From Paludibacteraceae bacterium (lineage in GTDB: Bacteria > Bacteroidota > Bacteroidia > Bacteroidales > Paludibacteraceae): a DNA stretch of 64,000 nucleotides. The number at the start of each line of letters is the position of its first letter. The first letter of the stretch is position 1. The translations under genes and the position numbers were made by a program. Shown here piece after piece: positions 8,921-17,311 of the stretch. The notes beneath the pieces are model-generated. The model did not search any database, was not told the origin of the DNA, and saw nothing but the letters and a program-made list of their open reading frames with translations. The stretch spans positions 62,001-126,000 of the forward strand of contig JAFSPA010000012.1 of NCBI GenBank assembly GCA_017443145.1, read 5' to 3'.

Positions 8921-10531
8921 ATGAAAAAAGTTTTATTAGGTGACGAGGCAATTGCCCAAGCGGCGATAGATGCGGGCTTGAGCGGTGTCTATGCTTATCC
9001 GGGAACACCCAGTACCGAAATCACGGAGTATATCCAGTTAATCGAATCCAAACAACCCAAAGGTATCTTCTGCAAGTGGGCGACAAACGAAAAGACAGCT
9101 ATGGAAGCTGCCCTCGGCATGTCGTATATGGGCAAGCGTGCGCTCGTTTGTATGAAGCACGTAGGTATGAATGTCTGCGCGGACGCTTTCATCAACTCAG
9201 CTATCACCGGCGTCAATGGCGGTCTGGTGGTACTGGCAGCTGACGACCCGAGCATGCACAGTTCGCAGAACGAGCAGGACAGCCGTTTCTACGCTAAGTT
9301 CGCTATGATACCATGCTTGGAGCCCAGTAACCAACAAGAGGCGTATGACCTGACCCGCTATGCGTTCGATCTGAGTGAGCGTTTACACGAACCCGTTCTG
9401 ATGCGTGTAACTACCCGAATGGCACACAGCCGAGCCGTCGTAGAGACAACTGAACCACGCCTGCAAAACGATATGTCCCTGCCGAAGGATGTGCAGCACT
9501 TTATCCTCCTGCCCGCATTCGCCAAACGCAACTACGCCGAACTTGTGGCTGCACAGCCGTCGTTTATTCGCGAGAGTGAGACAGCCGGATGGAACAACTA
9601 CATCAAGGGCACCAATCCCGAGAAGGCCATAGTGACAACCGGAATAGGGTATAACTACTACGCAGAGGCGATACCGGAATTCCGGAATACCGATATACCG
9701 GAAAATTCTATACTCAAAGTGACGCAGTACCCGCTGCCTACGGCCCTCATCAATCTGATGGTGGCTGACGGAGCGAAAGAGATACTCGTTATTGAGGAAG
9801 GCCAGCCCGTTGTGGAAGAGCTGCTCCGCGGTATGGTGCCGTCGGATATAGTCGTTAAAGGTCGCTTGACGGGAGACCTGCCACGAATGGGCGAACTCAG
9901 TCCCGACTGTGTGCGCAAAGCCTTAGGTCTCGACCCGTTACCTACCTACGAGCCGGACGCTATCGTCGTTGGTCGTCCACCTGCTTTGTGTCAAGGCTGC
10001 GGTCACCGCGATATGTATTCTGCCCTCAACGAAGTGGCCCGCGAGTATCCGAGTCCCCGTATCTTCGGTGATATAGGTTGCTACACGTTAGGCGCTCTCT
10101 CGCCCTTCCACGCTATCCACGCGTGCGTCGAGATGGGAGCTTCCGTCACGATGGCGAAAGGTGCAGCTGACGCCGGACAACATCCGTCAATAGCCGTTAT
10201 CGGCGACTCAACCTTCACCCACTCAGGTATAACAGGACTGCTCGATTGCGTCAATAGCAAGGCGAATGTGGTAGTGCTTATCAGCGATAACCTCACTACA
10301 GGAATGACAGGCGGTCAGGACTCTGCCGGTACCGGACGACTCGAGCAGATTTGCGCCGGAATAGGCGTCGAGCCGGAACATATACGCGTCGTAGTACCTC
10401 TGCCCAAAAATATGGAAGAGATCAAAGCCACCCTCCGCGAAGAGATAGACTACAACGGCGTGAGTGTGGTCATCGCACGTCGCGAATGTATTCAGACGCT
10501 TAAGCGGCATTTGAAAGCCGCTAAAGCGTAG
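8921..10531 (+). CDS. iorA: Indolepyruvate:ferredoxin oxidoreductase, alpha subunit
   Basis: Thiamine-diphosphate enzyme that decarboxylates aryl-pyruvates (indole-, phenyl- or hydroxyphenylpyruvate) to aryl-acetyl-CoA and reduces ferredoxin. The N-terminal pyrimidine-binding domain starts 'ALDAGLSGVYAYPGTP'-like (residues ~10-30). The C-terminal ThDP domain shows 'CQGCGHRDMYSAL' and 'GDIGCYTLGALSPF', then 'GDSTFTHSGITGL'. The archaeal C-terminal ferredoxin domain with eight cysteines is absent; 536 aa is, as I recall, close to other Bacteroidota homologues. Electrons must therefore leave through a separate ferredoxin. Part of the fermentation cluster. Confidence 0.92.
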   Translation: MKKVLLGDEAIAQAAIDAGLSGVYAYPGTPSTEITEYIQLIESKQPKGIFCKWATNEKTAMEAALGMSYMGKRALVCMKHVGMNVCADAFINSAITGVNGGLVVLAADDPSMHSSQNEQDSRFYAKFAMIPCLEPSNQQEAYDLTRYAFDLSERLHEPVLMRVTTRMAHSRAVVETTEPRLQNDMSLPKDVQHFILLPAFAKRNYAELVAAQPSFIRESETAGWNNYIKGTNPEKAIVTTGIGYNYYAEAIPEFRNTDIPENSILKVTQYPLPTALINLMVADGAKEILVIEEGQPVVEELLRGMVPSDIVVKGRLTGDLPRMGELSPDCVRKALGLDPLPTYEPDAIVVGRPPALCQGCGHRDMYSALNEVAREYPSPRIFGDIGCYTLGALSPFHAIHACVEMGASVTMAKGAADAGQHPSIAVIGDSTFTHSGITGLLDCVNSKANVVVLISDNLTTGMTGGQDSAGTGRLEQICAGIGVEPEHIRVVVPLPKNMEEIKATLREEIDYNGVSVVIARRECIQTLKRHLKAAKA

Positions 10532-10555
10532 TTTAGAGTTTAGAGTTTAGAGAAT

Positions 10556-11134
10556 ATGAAAAAGGATATTATTTTAGCAGGCGTAGGAGGACAAGGTATT
10601 CTCTCTATCGCCACCGTAATCGGCGAAGCCGCTTTGAACGAGGGTCTCTATCTCAAGCAAGCCGAAGTACACGGAATGTCGCAACGCGGAGGTGACGTAC
10701 AGTCTAACCTGCGTTTGTCGTCCGAGCCTATTCACTCCGACCTGATAGCTAAGGGCGGAGCAGACCTCATCATCTCCCTCGAGCCGATGGAAGCACTGCG
10801 GTATGTGCAATACCTCAAGCCCGACGGATGGATAGTGACCAACGAGGTGCCGTTCCTTAATATACCTAATTACCCGGAAATAGACGACGTGCTGGCGCAT
10901 ATCCGTGCGCACAAGAATCATGTGCTACTCAACTGCGAAGAGTTAGCCAAGTCCGTAGGCGCACCCGCACAGGCTGCGAATATGGTGCTGCTCGGTGCGG
11001 CTATACCGATGTTAGGCATTGACCACGATAAGATGATTGCCGGTATACAACGCGTCTTTGCGCGCAAGGGTGAAGCAATAGTAAATAGTAACATAGCAGC
11101 CGTTGAGGCAGGATATCATGTTTCCGTTAAATAA
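10556..11134 (+). CDS. iorB: Indolepyruvate:ferredoxin oxidoreductase, beta subunit
   Basis: The gamma-type subunit of 2-oxoacid:ferredoxin oxidoreductases, which completes IorA. The nucleotide-binding N-terminus 'GVGGQGILSIATVIGEAAL' and the downstream 'EVHGMSQRGGDVQSNLRL' are hallmark segments. 192 aa is normal. It follows iorA after a 24-nt spacer made of GTTTAGA repeats. Its 3' end overlaps the next gene's chosen start by 17 nt. Confidence 0.93.
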   Translation: MKKDIILAGVGGQGILSIATVIGEAALNEGLYLKQAEVHGMSQRGGDVQSNLRLSSEPIHSDLIAKGGADLIISLEPMEALRYVQYLKPDGWIVTNEVPFLNIPNYPEIDDVLAHIRAHKNHVLLNCEELAKSVGAPAQAANMVLLGAAIPMLGIDHDKMIAGIQRVFARKGEAIVNSNIAAVEAGYHVSVK

Positions 11135-12446
11135 ACAAATAGTAGATGCGACGTGCCGTGACTTCGGTCTCCGCAACGCGCACGAGTTAGGTTCAGCGTC
11201 TATCCGTCAGTTAGTTGGCGTCGTAGGCGATATCGAACGCGCCACGGGCGTGGAGTTTATTCACATGGAGTTAGGCAATCCCGGTTTGGCTTCCGAGACA
11301 GTAGGTATATGGGCCGAGCACGAGGCGTTATTGCACGGCTGCGGGTCGAAGTACCCACTGATAACCGGTATTCCCGAGGTGAAGCACTGGGGTTCGGAGT
11401 TTGTCCGCGCTTTCTTAGGCCTGGACATCCCCGACGAGTGTATTGTGCCGACAGTAGGTAGTATGCAGGGGGCGTTCGCACTCAACCTGACTATGTCGCA
11501 GATAGATGCCGAGCGCAACACCGTTCTTTTCCTCGACCCTTGTTTCCCCGTGCAGAAGATGCAGTGCAAGGTCATTGGCGCGAAAGTGGACGCTATCGAT
11601 ATTGCCGATTACCGTGGCGCAGCACTCGAGGCAGAGTTAGAGCGCCATCTGGCGACAGGTAAGATAGCAGCGATGCTCTTCTCTAACCCCAATAACCCGA
11701 GTTGGATGTGCCTGACCGAGCAAGAGCTGAAGATTATCGGCCGCTTGGCCACTAAGCATAACATCATCGTCATCGAGGACCTGGCGTACTTCAATATGGA
11801 CTTCCGTGACCCGAACAGAGGCAAACCGTACGAACCGCCGTATCAGCCTACTGTAGGACGCTACACGAATAACGTAGTGCATATGATATCGTGCTCGAAG
11901 ATGTTCTCTTACGCCGGTCAACGTGGCGCTATCTTGGCGGTGAACCCGTACTTGGCGAAGCGCTGTTATCCGGCTCTGGGCGAGCGGTACGACAACGACG
12001 GACAGTTCATGCGCGTGCTCACGTACTACACCCTCTATGCTCTCTCGTCCGGCGTGACACACTCCGTGCAATACGGTATGGCTGCAATGTTCAAGGCGGC
12101 TTGCCAGGGACAGATACCGTACGTCAAGAACGCCTCGGAGTACGCACGCAAAGCGCATATAATCAAAGAAATCATGCTGCGTAACGGTTTCCATATCGTT
12201 TATGACAAGGATGCCGACGGCCAAGACGTGGGTGACGGATTCTTCTTCACCTTTGGCTATAAGGATTGGACCGGCGAGAAACTGCTCAATAAGCTTATTT
12301 ACTACGGCGTGTCCGCTATATCGCTTGCCAGCACCGGAGCGCAACGCGAAGGAATGCGAGGCTGCGCAAGTGCCATTAGGGACGATCAGTTCCCGGAATT
12401 AGAAAAACGATTAGCTAAGTTCAATGAAGATTTTCAGTCCGAGTGA
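11118..12446 (+). CDS. PLP-dependent class I/II aminotransferase
   Basis: Fold-type I aminotransferase, 442 aa. Motifs: 'FIHMELGNPGLAS', 'FSNPNNPSWMCLTEQE', 'VIEDLAYFNMDF' and the PLP lysine in 'ISCSKMFSYAGQRGAIL'. I chose ATG 11118 (MFPLNKQ), preceded by GGCAGGAT; a TTG at 11103 would lengthen the overlap with iorB. Lying inside the ior cluster, it is the best candidate for making or consuming the aryl-pyruvate substrate of IorAB. Exact amino acid unknown. It overlaps the CoA-transferase gene by 23 nt. Confidence 0.85.
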   Translation: MFPLNKQIVDATCRDFGLRNAHELGSASIRQLVGVVGDIERATGVEFIHMELGNPGLASETVGIWAEHEALLHGCGSKYPLITGIPEVKHWGSEFVRAFLGLDIPDECIVPTVGSMQGAFALNLTMSQIDAERNTVLFLDPCFPVQKMQCKVIGAKVDAIDIADYRGAALEAELERHLATGKIAAMLFSNPNNPSWMCLTEQELKIIGRLATKHNIIVIEDLAYFNMDFRDPNRGKPYEPPYQPTVGRYTNNVVHMISCSKMFSYAGQRGAILAVNPYLAKRCYPALGERYDNDGQFMRVLTYYTLYALSSGVTHSVQYGMAAMFKAACQGQIPYVKNASEYARKAHIIKEIMLRNGFHIVYDKDADGQDVGDGFFFTFGYKDWTGEKLLNKLIYYGVSAISLASTGAQREGMRGCASAIRDDQFPELEKRLAKFNEDFQSE

Positions 12447-13716
12447 GGCGGTAGGCCTCGTTAAGAGCGGTGACACCATTGTTGTACAGGGTTCCACCTC
12501 TATTCCGATGACGCTGCTACGCGCCCTCACAGCTCGTGCCGCAGAGTTACGTGACGTACGTCTGATATCGGGCTTTGGAGTTCATCCCGAAGATGCTCCG
12601 TACGCCAAACGTGAGTTAATGGATTCGTTTAAGGCCGAGTCTATCTTTGTGCCCAATAACCTGCGCCGAGCGATGAGAGAAGGTGTGGCGGATACGATAC
12701 CCGCTTTCTTGGGCGAAGTGCCCTTCCTCTTCCGCAGCGGGCAGATTCCTGTCGATGTGGCGTTTCTTCATGTATCCGAACCGGACGAAGAGGGATATTG
12801 CTCCTTTGGTATGTCGGCCGATATCATTTATTCCGCAGCCGAGGTCGCGCGCGTGCGCATCGCGCAGATGAATAAATATGTGCCGCACACACAAGGTCCT
12901 GCTAAGATTCATGTCTCCAAACTCGACGCAATCTGTCGTGCCGACGAGCCGCTCATCGAAGTGCCGACACCCGTTCCCAGTGAGATAGACACGAAAATAG
13001 GTAATTTTATTGCCAACGAGATTCCCGACGGCGCAACGCTACAGATTGGGGTAGGCGGCATACCTAATGCCGTGATTAATGCCTTGCGTAACCACCAACA
13101 CTTAGGCCTTCATACGGAGGCTATCACAGATGGCGTGCTGCCGCTCATTCAGAGTGGTGTCATCGATAACAGCCTCAAGAAGATTCGCCCCGGTAAGAGT
13201 GTCGGCAGTCTCGTTCTCGGCTCCCAAGCATTATACAGCTATCTGGATTATAATAAGGACGTAGAACTCTACGACGTGGCGTGGACCAACGACCCGGCTA
13301 TCATCCGCCAGAATCCTCGTTGTATGGCGATTAACTCCGCCGTCGAAGTCGATTTGACGGGGCAGATATGCGCTGACAGCATCGGTGATACCATCATCAG
13401 CGGAGTAGGTGGCCAGCATGATTTCATGTACGGCAGTGCCCTGAGCGAAGGTGGCAAGTGCTTTATTGCCTTACCGAGTATGACGAGCAAAGGGCAGTCG
13501 AAGATAGTGGCACATCTCGCACCCGGCGCGGGAGTCGTGACAACGCGCTTCCAAGCTCAGTATATCGTTACCGAGCATGGTATTGTCTATCTGCGAAACA
13601 AACCTATTATGGAGCGTGCAAAATTACTGATATCTATTGCCGACCCGTCCGTAAGGGAAGAACTCGAGCGCGCTGCAGTAGAGCGGTTCGGAGTGGGATT
13701 CCTGAGATTGGCGTGA
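12424..13716 (+). CDS. Acetyl-CoA hydrolase/CoA-transferase family protein
   Basis: Family I CoA-transferase of the acetyl-CoA hydrolase/4-hydroxybutyrate CoA-transferase type. The two domains are visible. The catalytic glutamate region 'GLHTEAITDG' (Glu232) follows 'GVGGIPNAVINAL', and the C-terminal domain contains 'GVGGQHDFMYGS' and 'EHGIVYLR'. 430 aa is the usual length. Its position after iorAB suggests it moves CoA from aryl-acetyl-CoA to acetate or another acid, releasing the aryl acid and saving the thioester. This role is inference from context; other acyl-CoAs are possible. Confidence 0.87.
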   Translation: MKIFSPSEAVGLVKSGDTIVVQGSTSIPMTLLRALTARAAELRDVRLISGFGVHPEDAPYAKRELMDSFKAESIFVPNNLRRAMREGVADTIPAFLGEVPFLFRSGQIPVDVAFLHVSEPDEEGYCSFGMSADIIYSAAEVARVRIAQMNKYVPHTQGPAKIHVSKLDAICRADEPLIEVPTPVPSEIDTKIGNFIANEIPDGATLQIGVGGIPNAVINALRNHQHLGLHTEAITDGVLPLIQSGVIDNSLKKIRPGKSVGSLVLGSQALYSYLDYNKDVELYDVAWTNDPAIIRQNPRCMAINSAVEVDLTGQICADSIGDTIISGVGGQHDFMYGSALSEGGKCFIALPSMTSKGQSKIVAHLAPGAGVVTTRFQAQYIVTEHGIVYLRNKPIMERAKLLISIADPSVREELERAAVERFGVGFLRLA

Positions 13717-13719
13717 TTC

Positions 13720-13745
13720 CGGTATAACGGTATTCCGGTATACCG
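13720..13745. terminator. Hairpin between convergent genes (terminator-like)
   Basis: CGGTATA (13720-13726) pairs with TATACCG (13739-13745), with an inner CGG/CCG pair. There is no T-run, so it may only protect 3' ends. The sequence belongs to the dispersed CCGGAAT-type palindromes. Confidence 0.45.
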
Positions 13746-14318
13746 TCAAAGGTAAGGATTGGCAACCTTTTCGTGTGCGATAGTGGTAGTGTATCCGTGT
13801 CCCGGGTACACCGTTGTTTTGTCCGGCAACTGCTTGAGTTTAGCAAGGGATGCGCTAAGGATACCGAAGTCTCCGCCCGGCAAGTCGGTGCGACCGATAC
13901 TCTCTTGAAACAGCGTGTCGCCCGAAAAGAGTATATCTTCCGACTCAAAATAGAAGCACACACAATCCTCTTTGTGTCCGGGCGTGTAGAGCATCCGGAA
14001 CGAGAGTCCTGCCAATGCGATAACTGTATTCTCGTCCTCGCGATGGTAGTTATAACCGTACATCGGCGTATCGGGATAGGCTTTGAGAATAGCCTCTAAT
14101 CCGCATATGTGATCTGGGTGCGTGTGCGTGATAAGTATCGCCGAAGGAGTCAGATTATGCTCGCGCAAAAACGTCAGTACACGGTTCTCTTCTTTCGATT
14201 CATACATTCCGGGATCGATAATCAGACAAGGCTGCGGTGTTTCACTTGGCTCTTGCTCCGTCAATATGTACGTACACTCGCGAAATGGATTGCAGTAAAA
14301 AGTCTTAATCGATAGCAT
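13746..14318 (-). CDS. MBL-fold metallo-hydrolase (glyoxalase II-like)
   Basis: Small metallo-beta-lactamase-fold hydrolase, 190 aa, similar to the YcbL/GloB group that hydrolyses thioesters such as S-lactoylglutathione. The ligand motif 'ITHTHPDHICG' is present, then 'YTPGHKEDCVCF', 'FSGDTLFQESIGRTDLPGG' and 'VYPGHGYTT'. The start is MLSIKTF at 14318. The 38 residues that could be added upstream are hydrophobic AT-rich noise and would run across the promoter at 14338-14369. Monocistronic. Substrate not known. Confidence 0.88.
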   Translation of the reverse strand: MLSIKTFYCNPFRECTYILTEQEPSETPQPCLIIDPGMYESKEENRVLTFLREHNLTPSAILITHTHPDHICGLEAILKAYPDTPMYGYNYHREDENTVIALAGLSFRMLYTPGHKEDCVCFYFESEDILFSGDTLFQESIGRTDLPGGDFGILSASLAKLKQLPDKTTVYPGHGYTTTIAHEKVANPYL

Positions 14319-14337
14319 ATTTTTCCGATTTTGTGTG

Positions 14338-14369
14338 CAAAGATAGTACAAAATCATAAAATATGCAAA
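14338..14369 (-). promoter_or_regulatory. Promoter of the small MBL hydrolase
   Basis: Minus strand: TTTG (14369-14366), 20 nt, TATCTTTG (14345-14338). It lies 20 nt upstream of the chosen ATG and so fixes that start. Confidence 0.8.
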
Positions 14370-14394
14370 AAAAAACCAAAAAATGTGTAAAATA

Positions 14395-14426
14395 TTTGCA
14401 CATATATAAAAAAAGCAGTATTTTTG
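14395..14426 (+). promoter_or_regulatory. Promoter of the WG-repeat lipoprotein
   Basis: TTTG (14395-14398), 20 nt, TATTTTTG (14419-14426). The -33 box is 25 bp from the divergent one. The leader is about 82 nt. Confidence 0.8.
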
Positions 14427-14514
14427 CGGCAAATTTGATAACTATGTGTTGAAGACATCCTATTAAGAGGAATGTTGACACAACATTTATTAATAATTAA
14501 AAACAAACAAACAA

Positions 14515-15822
14515 ATGAAAAAATCAATTCTTTTTGCAGGCCTTCTGATGGTTTCTGCATTGTTTATTGGTTGCACCAATGATGGTACACCTGCATCATC
14601 GTCCACGAAGTTGTGGCCTGCAGCACAAGTTTCGAAAGATTCCCAGACTGGTGAACAAACGGTTAAATGGGGTTTCATTGATGCCAAAGGTCAAATGGTA
14701 ATTGCTGCTGCTTATGACAAAGCTTATGACTTCAGTTGCGGTTTAGCTAAACTTGTTTCTTACAGCCAAACAGGTGAGGCTTCCTATTACTACATTAACG
14801 AAAGTCAAGAAATGCAAACAATTCCTTCTAACGAGTGGATTGATGACTATTTCTACTACAATTACGTTCAATATGAAGTATCCGGTGGATTATATGGTTT
14901 GTTCAACAAGAAGTTCGAGACAGCTATCCAACCCGCTTATAAATATCTTGGCGACATGTCAGTAGATGGTCTGGTTTATTTCAAACAGAGTTCAGACACC
15001 AAGTTTGGTTATCTGAATGAGAAAAACGAAGTAGCTATCCCAGCACAATACGATGATGCATATGGCTTCGTAGATGGTTATGCCGTTGTTAAAATGGGTG
15101 ACAACTATGGTTTAATTGACAAAAAAGGTGGTCAATCGATTACTTACCAAACTAATACCCTTGTGAGCGTAGGCGAAGATCGTATTGCTTTCGTAGACAA
15201 AGGTACCCGTAAATGGGGCTTGATGGATACAAAGGGTACTATTAAGGTACAAGCTATCTATGACAGTGGTTCACCTTATGGCTTTACCGACGAAGGTGTT
15301 GTGGCAGTTTACCAAAATCAAAAGTGGGGTTATGTGGACAAAAACGGTAAATCTGTTCTTACAGTTCAATTCGTAGAGGCTTATCCTTTCTATGGTGGCA
15401 TGGCATGGATTAAACGTTCTGAGACTTCCAATTACGAGGCTATCGACATCAAAGGTAACACCAAAATCACACTTGGTAAGAACGAAGTGCCTATGACCTT
15501 CTTCCGCCAAGGTCTGTGCTTGGTTCGTAAATACGTTGAAGGTGAGGGTACGACTGTTCCAGGTTATGAGTATAGTTACATTGACGAGAAGGGCGCTCCT
15601 GTATATTCATGGAAAATTGAAGGCTATGCTAGTGCTAATCCTGCTGGATATGGAACCAGTTTAGGTGGTGGTCAAGGCTATTATGATTACGATGATGATT
15701 ATGGTTATGACGATGAGTACGAGAACTATTATGGTGATGAGTATTATGCTCCTTCGTACAACAAAATCAATGTTCATCAATTGATGGCTCCGACTCGTTA
15801 CGGTAACCGCGTTCGCAAATAA
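14515..15822 (+). CDS. WG-repeat lipoprotein
   Basis: Begins with a lipoprotein signal peptide (MKKSILFAGLLMVSALFIGC; lipid cysteine at residue 20). The body consists of WG repeats ('KWGFIDAKGQMVI', 'KFGYLNEKNEVAI', 'NYGLIDKKGG', 'KWGLMDTKGT', 'KWGYVDKNGK'), which form small beta units of unknown function. The last ~60 residues carry a striking Tyr/Asp/Glu-rich stretch (15675-15750) before a basic tail ending RYGNRVRK. Monocistronic, with its own promoter and terminator; the leader has poly-A/C 'AACAAACAAACAA' instead of a Shine-Dalgarno. Role unknown. Confidence 0.87.
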   Translation: MKKSILFAGLLMVSALFIGCTNDGTPASSSTKLWPAAQVSKDSQTGEQTVKWGFIDAKGQMVIAAAYDKAYDFSCGLAKLVSYSQTGEASYYYINESQEMQTIPSNEWIDDYFYYNYVQYEVSGGLYGLFNKKFETAIQPAYKYLGDMSVDGLVYFKQSSDTKFGYLNEKNEVAIPAQYDDAYGFVDGYAVVKMGDNYGLIDKKGGQSITYQTNTLVSVGEDRIAFVDKGTRKWGLMDTKGTIKVQAIYDSGSPYGFTDEGVVAVYQNQKWGYVDKNGKSVLTVQFVEAYPFYGGMAWIKRSETSNYEAIDIKGNTKITLGKNEVPMTFFRQGLCLVRKYVEGEGTTVPGYEYSYIDEKGAPVYSWKIEGYASANPAGYGTSLGGGQGYYDYDDDYGYDDEYENYYGDEYYAPSYNKINVHQLMAPTRYGNRVRK

Positions 15823-15856
15823 TTGCAAACAAAGTATTAGTATAAATAATAAGGTG

Positions 15857-15886
15857 AGGTCCTGCTTTGTGAGCAGGACCTTTTTT
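15857..15886 (+). terminator. Intrinsic terminator of the WG-repeat lipoprotein
   Basis: AGGTCCTGCT (15857-15866) and AGCAGGACCT (15872-15881) form a perfect 10-bp stem with a 5-nt loop, followed by a run of T. Confidence 0.93.
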
Positions 15887-15948
15887 GTGCCGAAGTCCCG
15901 GTGAAGTCCCGGTGATGTCCCCCTTTGCTACGGGGGTTAACGGGTCTT

Positions 15949-16566
15949 TTATAAAGGGAGATAAATGAGCGATTTTGTAGCAAACCAATCGTTTTTGAAG
16001 AAACTACTTAGTTTCGTCACTTCTGCAACTTTTCGGAAAGGATGAATCTCCCCATCGAGATAGCCACCTTTAAGCACTATCAGCCCATTTGGCATAGCAT
16101 TCTTATGCTTATGATGCACATTCTTTCTCACTAACTTCACCAAATCCGGCAGAGGCATTACGGCTCTCGATACAACGAAGTCGAACTGTCGCTTCTCTTC
16201 CTCTGCCCGTTCCTGGATACATTCTACATTGGTTAATCCAATCCGCTGCGCAATATCCTGCGCCACGCGAATCTTCTTACCGATAGAGTCTATCAGCGTA
16301 AACCGACATTCCGGAAACAGTATGGCCAACGGAATCCCGGGAAATCCACCACCTGTTCCTACATCGAGTATTGTCGTACCCGGTTGGAACTGGATAAACT
16401 TCGCAATAGCGAGCGAGTGGAGTAGGTGATGTTCCTCCAGATTCTCTATATCCTTGCGGGAAATAAGATTAATCTTACTGTTCCATTCCGGGTACAAAAC
16501 CTCAAGCTGAGCAAACTGCTCAGCCTGAAGGGATGTGAGTTGAAAATATTGATTAATAAATGTCAA
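15949..16566 (-). CDS. rsmG: 16S rRNA (guanine527-N7)-methyltransferase RsmG
   Basis: SAM-dependent methyltransferase that makes m7G527 in 16S rRNA. The SAM-binding glycine loop reads 'ILDVGTGGGFPGIPLAI', the acidic ribose contact is in 'FTLIDSIGKK', and the catalytic region contains 'FDFVVSRAVMPLPDLV'. 205 aa is typical. It follows yebC by 21 nt of micro-repeats and is last in the lipoprotein-OmpA-yebC-rsmG run. Confidence 0.94.
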   Translation of the reverse strand: MTFINQYFQLTSLQAEQFAQLEVLYPEWNSKINLISRKDIENLEEHHLLHSLAIAKFIQFQPGTTILDVGTGGGFPGIPLAILFPECRFTLIDSIGKKIRVAQDIAQRIGLTNVECIQERAEEEKRQFDFVVSRAVMPLPDLVKLVRKNVHHKHKNAMPNGLIVLKGGYLDGEIHPFRKVAEVTKLSSFFKNDWFATKSLIYLPL

Positions 16567-16587
16567 CTGTCAATTATCAATTAGCAA

Positions 16588-17307
16588 CTATTCAGCTATA
16601 TTCGTGAACACGTTTTGTACGTCCTCATCCTCCTCGATCTTATCGATGAGTTTCTGAACGGACTCGCGTTCTTCGTCGGTGAGTTGTTTCGTATCGTTCG
16701 GGATACGTACGAACTCGCAGGACTGAATCTCGAAGCCGTTATCCTCGAGGTACTTCTGCATTCCGGAATATTGGTCGAAGTCGGAGTAGATAACAATCGT
16801 GTTCTCTTCCTCATCCACATCCAGTTCTTCTACGCCGAAGTCGATAAGCTCGAGCTCAAGTTCATCGAGATCTACGCCGTCTTTCATCGTTACGGTGAAG
16901 CAAGCCTTGCGGTCAAACAGGAACTGCAGACAGCCCTGTGTGCCGAGGTTTCCGCCGTGCTTGGTAAAGTACGAGCGGATATTTGCAACCGTACGCATGT
17001 GGTTATCGGTAGCGGTCTCGATGAAGATAGCGATACCGTGAGGACCATAGCCTTCGTAGTTAATCTCCTTATAGCCTTCAGACGACTTATCGGTAGCTTT
17101 CTTAATGGCGCGATCGATATTATCCTTCGGCATATTTTCACGTTTGCACTGCTGAATCAGCATGCGCAGACGAGGGTTACAATCCGGATCCGCTCCGCCT
17201 TCGCGGGCTGCAATAGTGATTTCTTTACCAAGTTTAGTAAACGTGCGGGCCATATGTCCCCAACGTTTCAGTTTTGTTGCTTTTCTGTATTCAAAAGCGC
17301 GTCCCAT
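16588..17307 (-). CDS. YebC/PmpR-family regulatory/translation protein
   Basis: 239-aa YebC family protein, annotated as a DNA-binding regulator but in some bacteria linked to translation of proline-rich stretches. The start MGRAFEYRKATKLKRW at 17307 matches the form usual in Bacteroidota; an upstream in-frame extension of 42 residues would overlap the preceding OmpA gene and is non-conserved-looking. Family segments: 'HMARTFTKLGKEI', 'GGADPDCNPRLRMLI', 'NYEGYGPHGIAIFIE'. The acidic C-terminus is usual. 4-nt gap after the preceding stop. Confidence 0.93.
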   Translation of the reverse strand: MGRAFEYRKATKLKRWGHMARTFTKLGKEITIAAREGGADPDCNPRLRMLIQQCKRENMPKDNIDRAIKKATDKSSEGYKEINYEGYGPHGIAIFIETATDNHMRTVANIRSYFTKHGGNLGTQGCLQFLFDRKACFTVTMKDGVDLDELELELIDFGVEELDVDEEENTIVIYSDFDQYSGMQKYLEDNGFEIQSCEFVRIPNDTKQLTDEERESVQKLIDKIEEDEDVQNVFTNIAE

Positions 17308-17311
17308 AATT

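Noticed and set aside
6763..13716. Genomic island boundary at tRNA-Pro
   Set aside because: No integrase, no repeated tRNA 3' end downstream, and the following genes are metabolic with normal composition.
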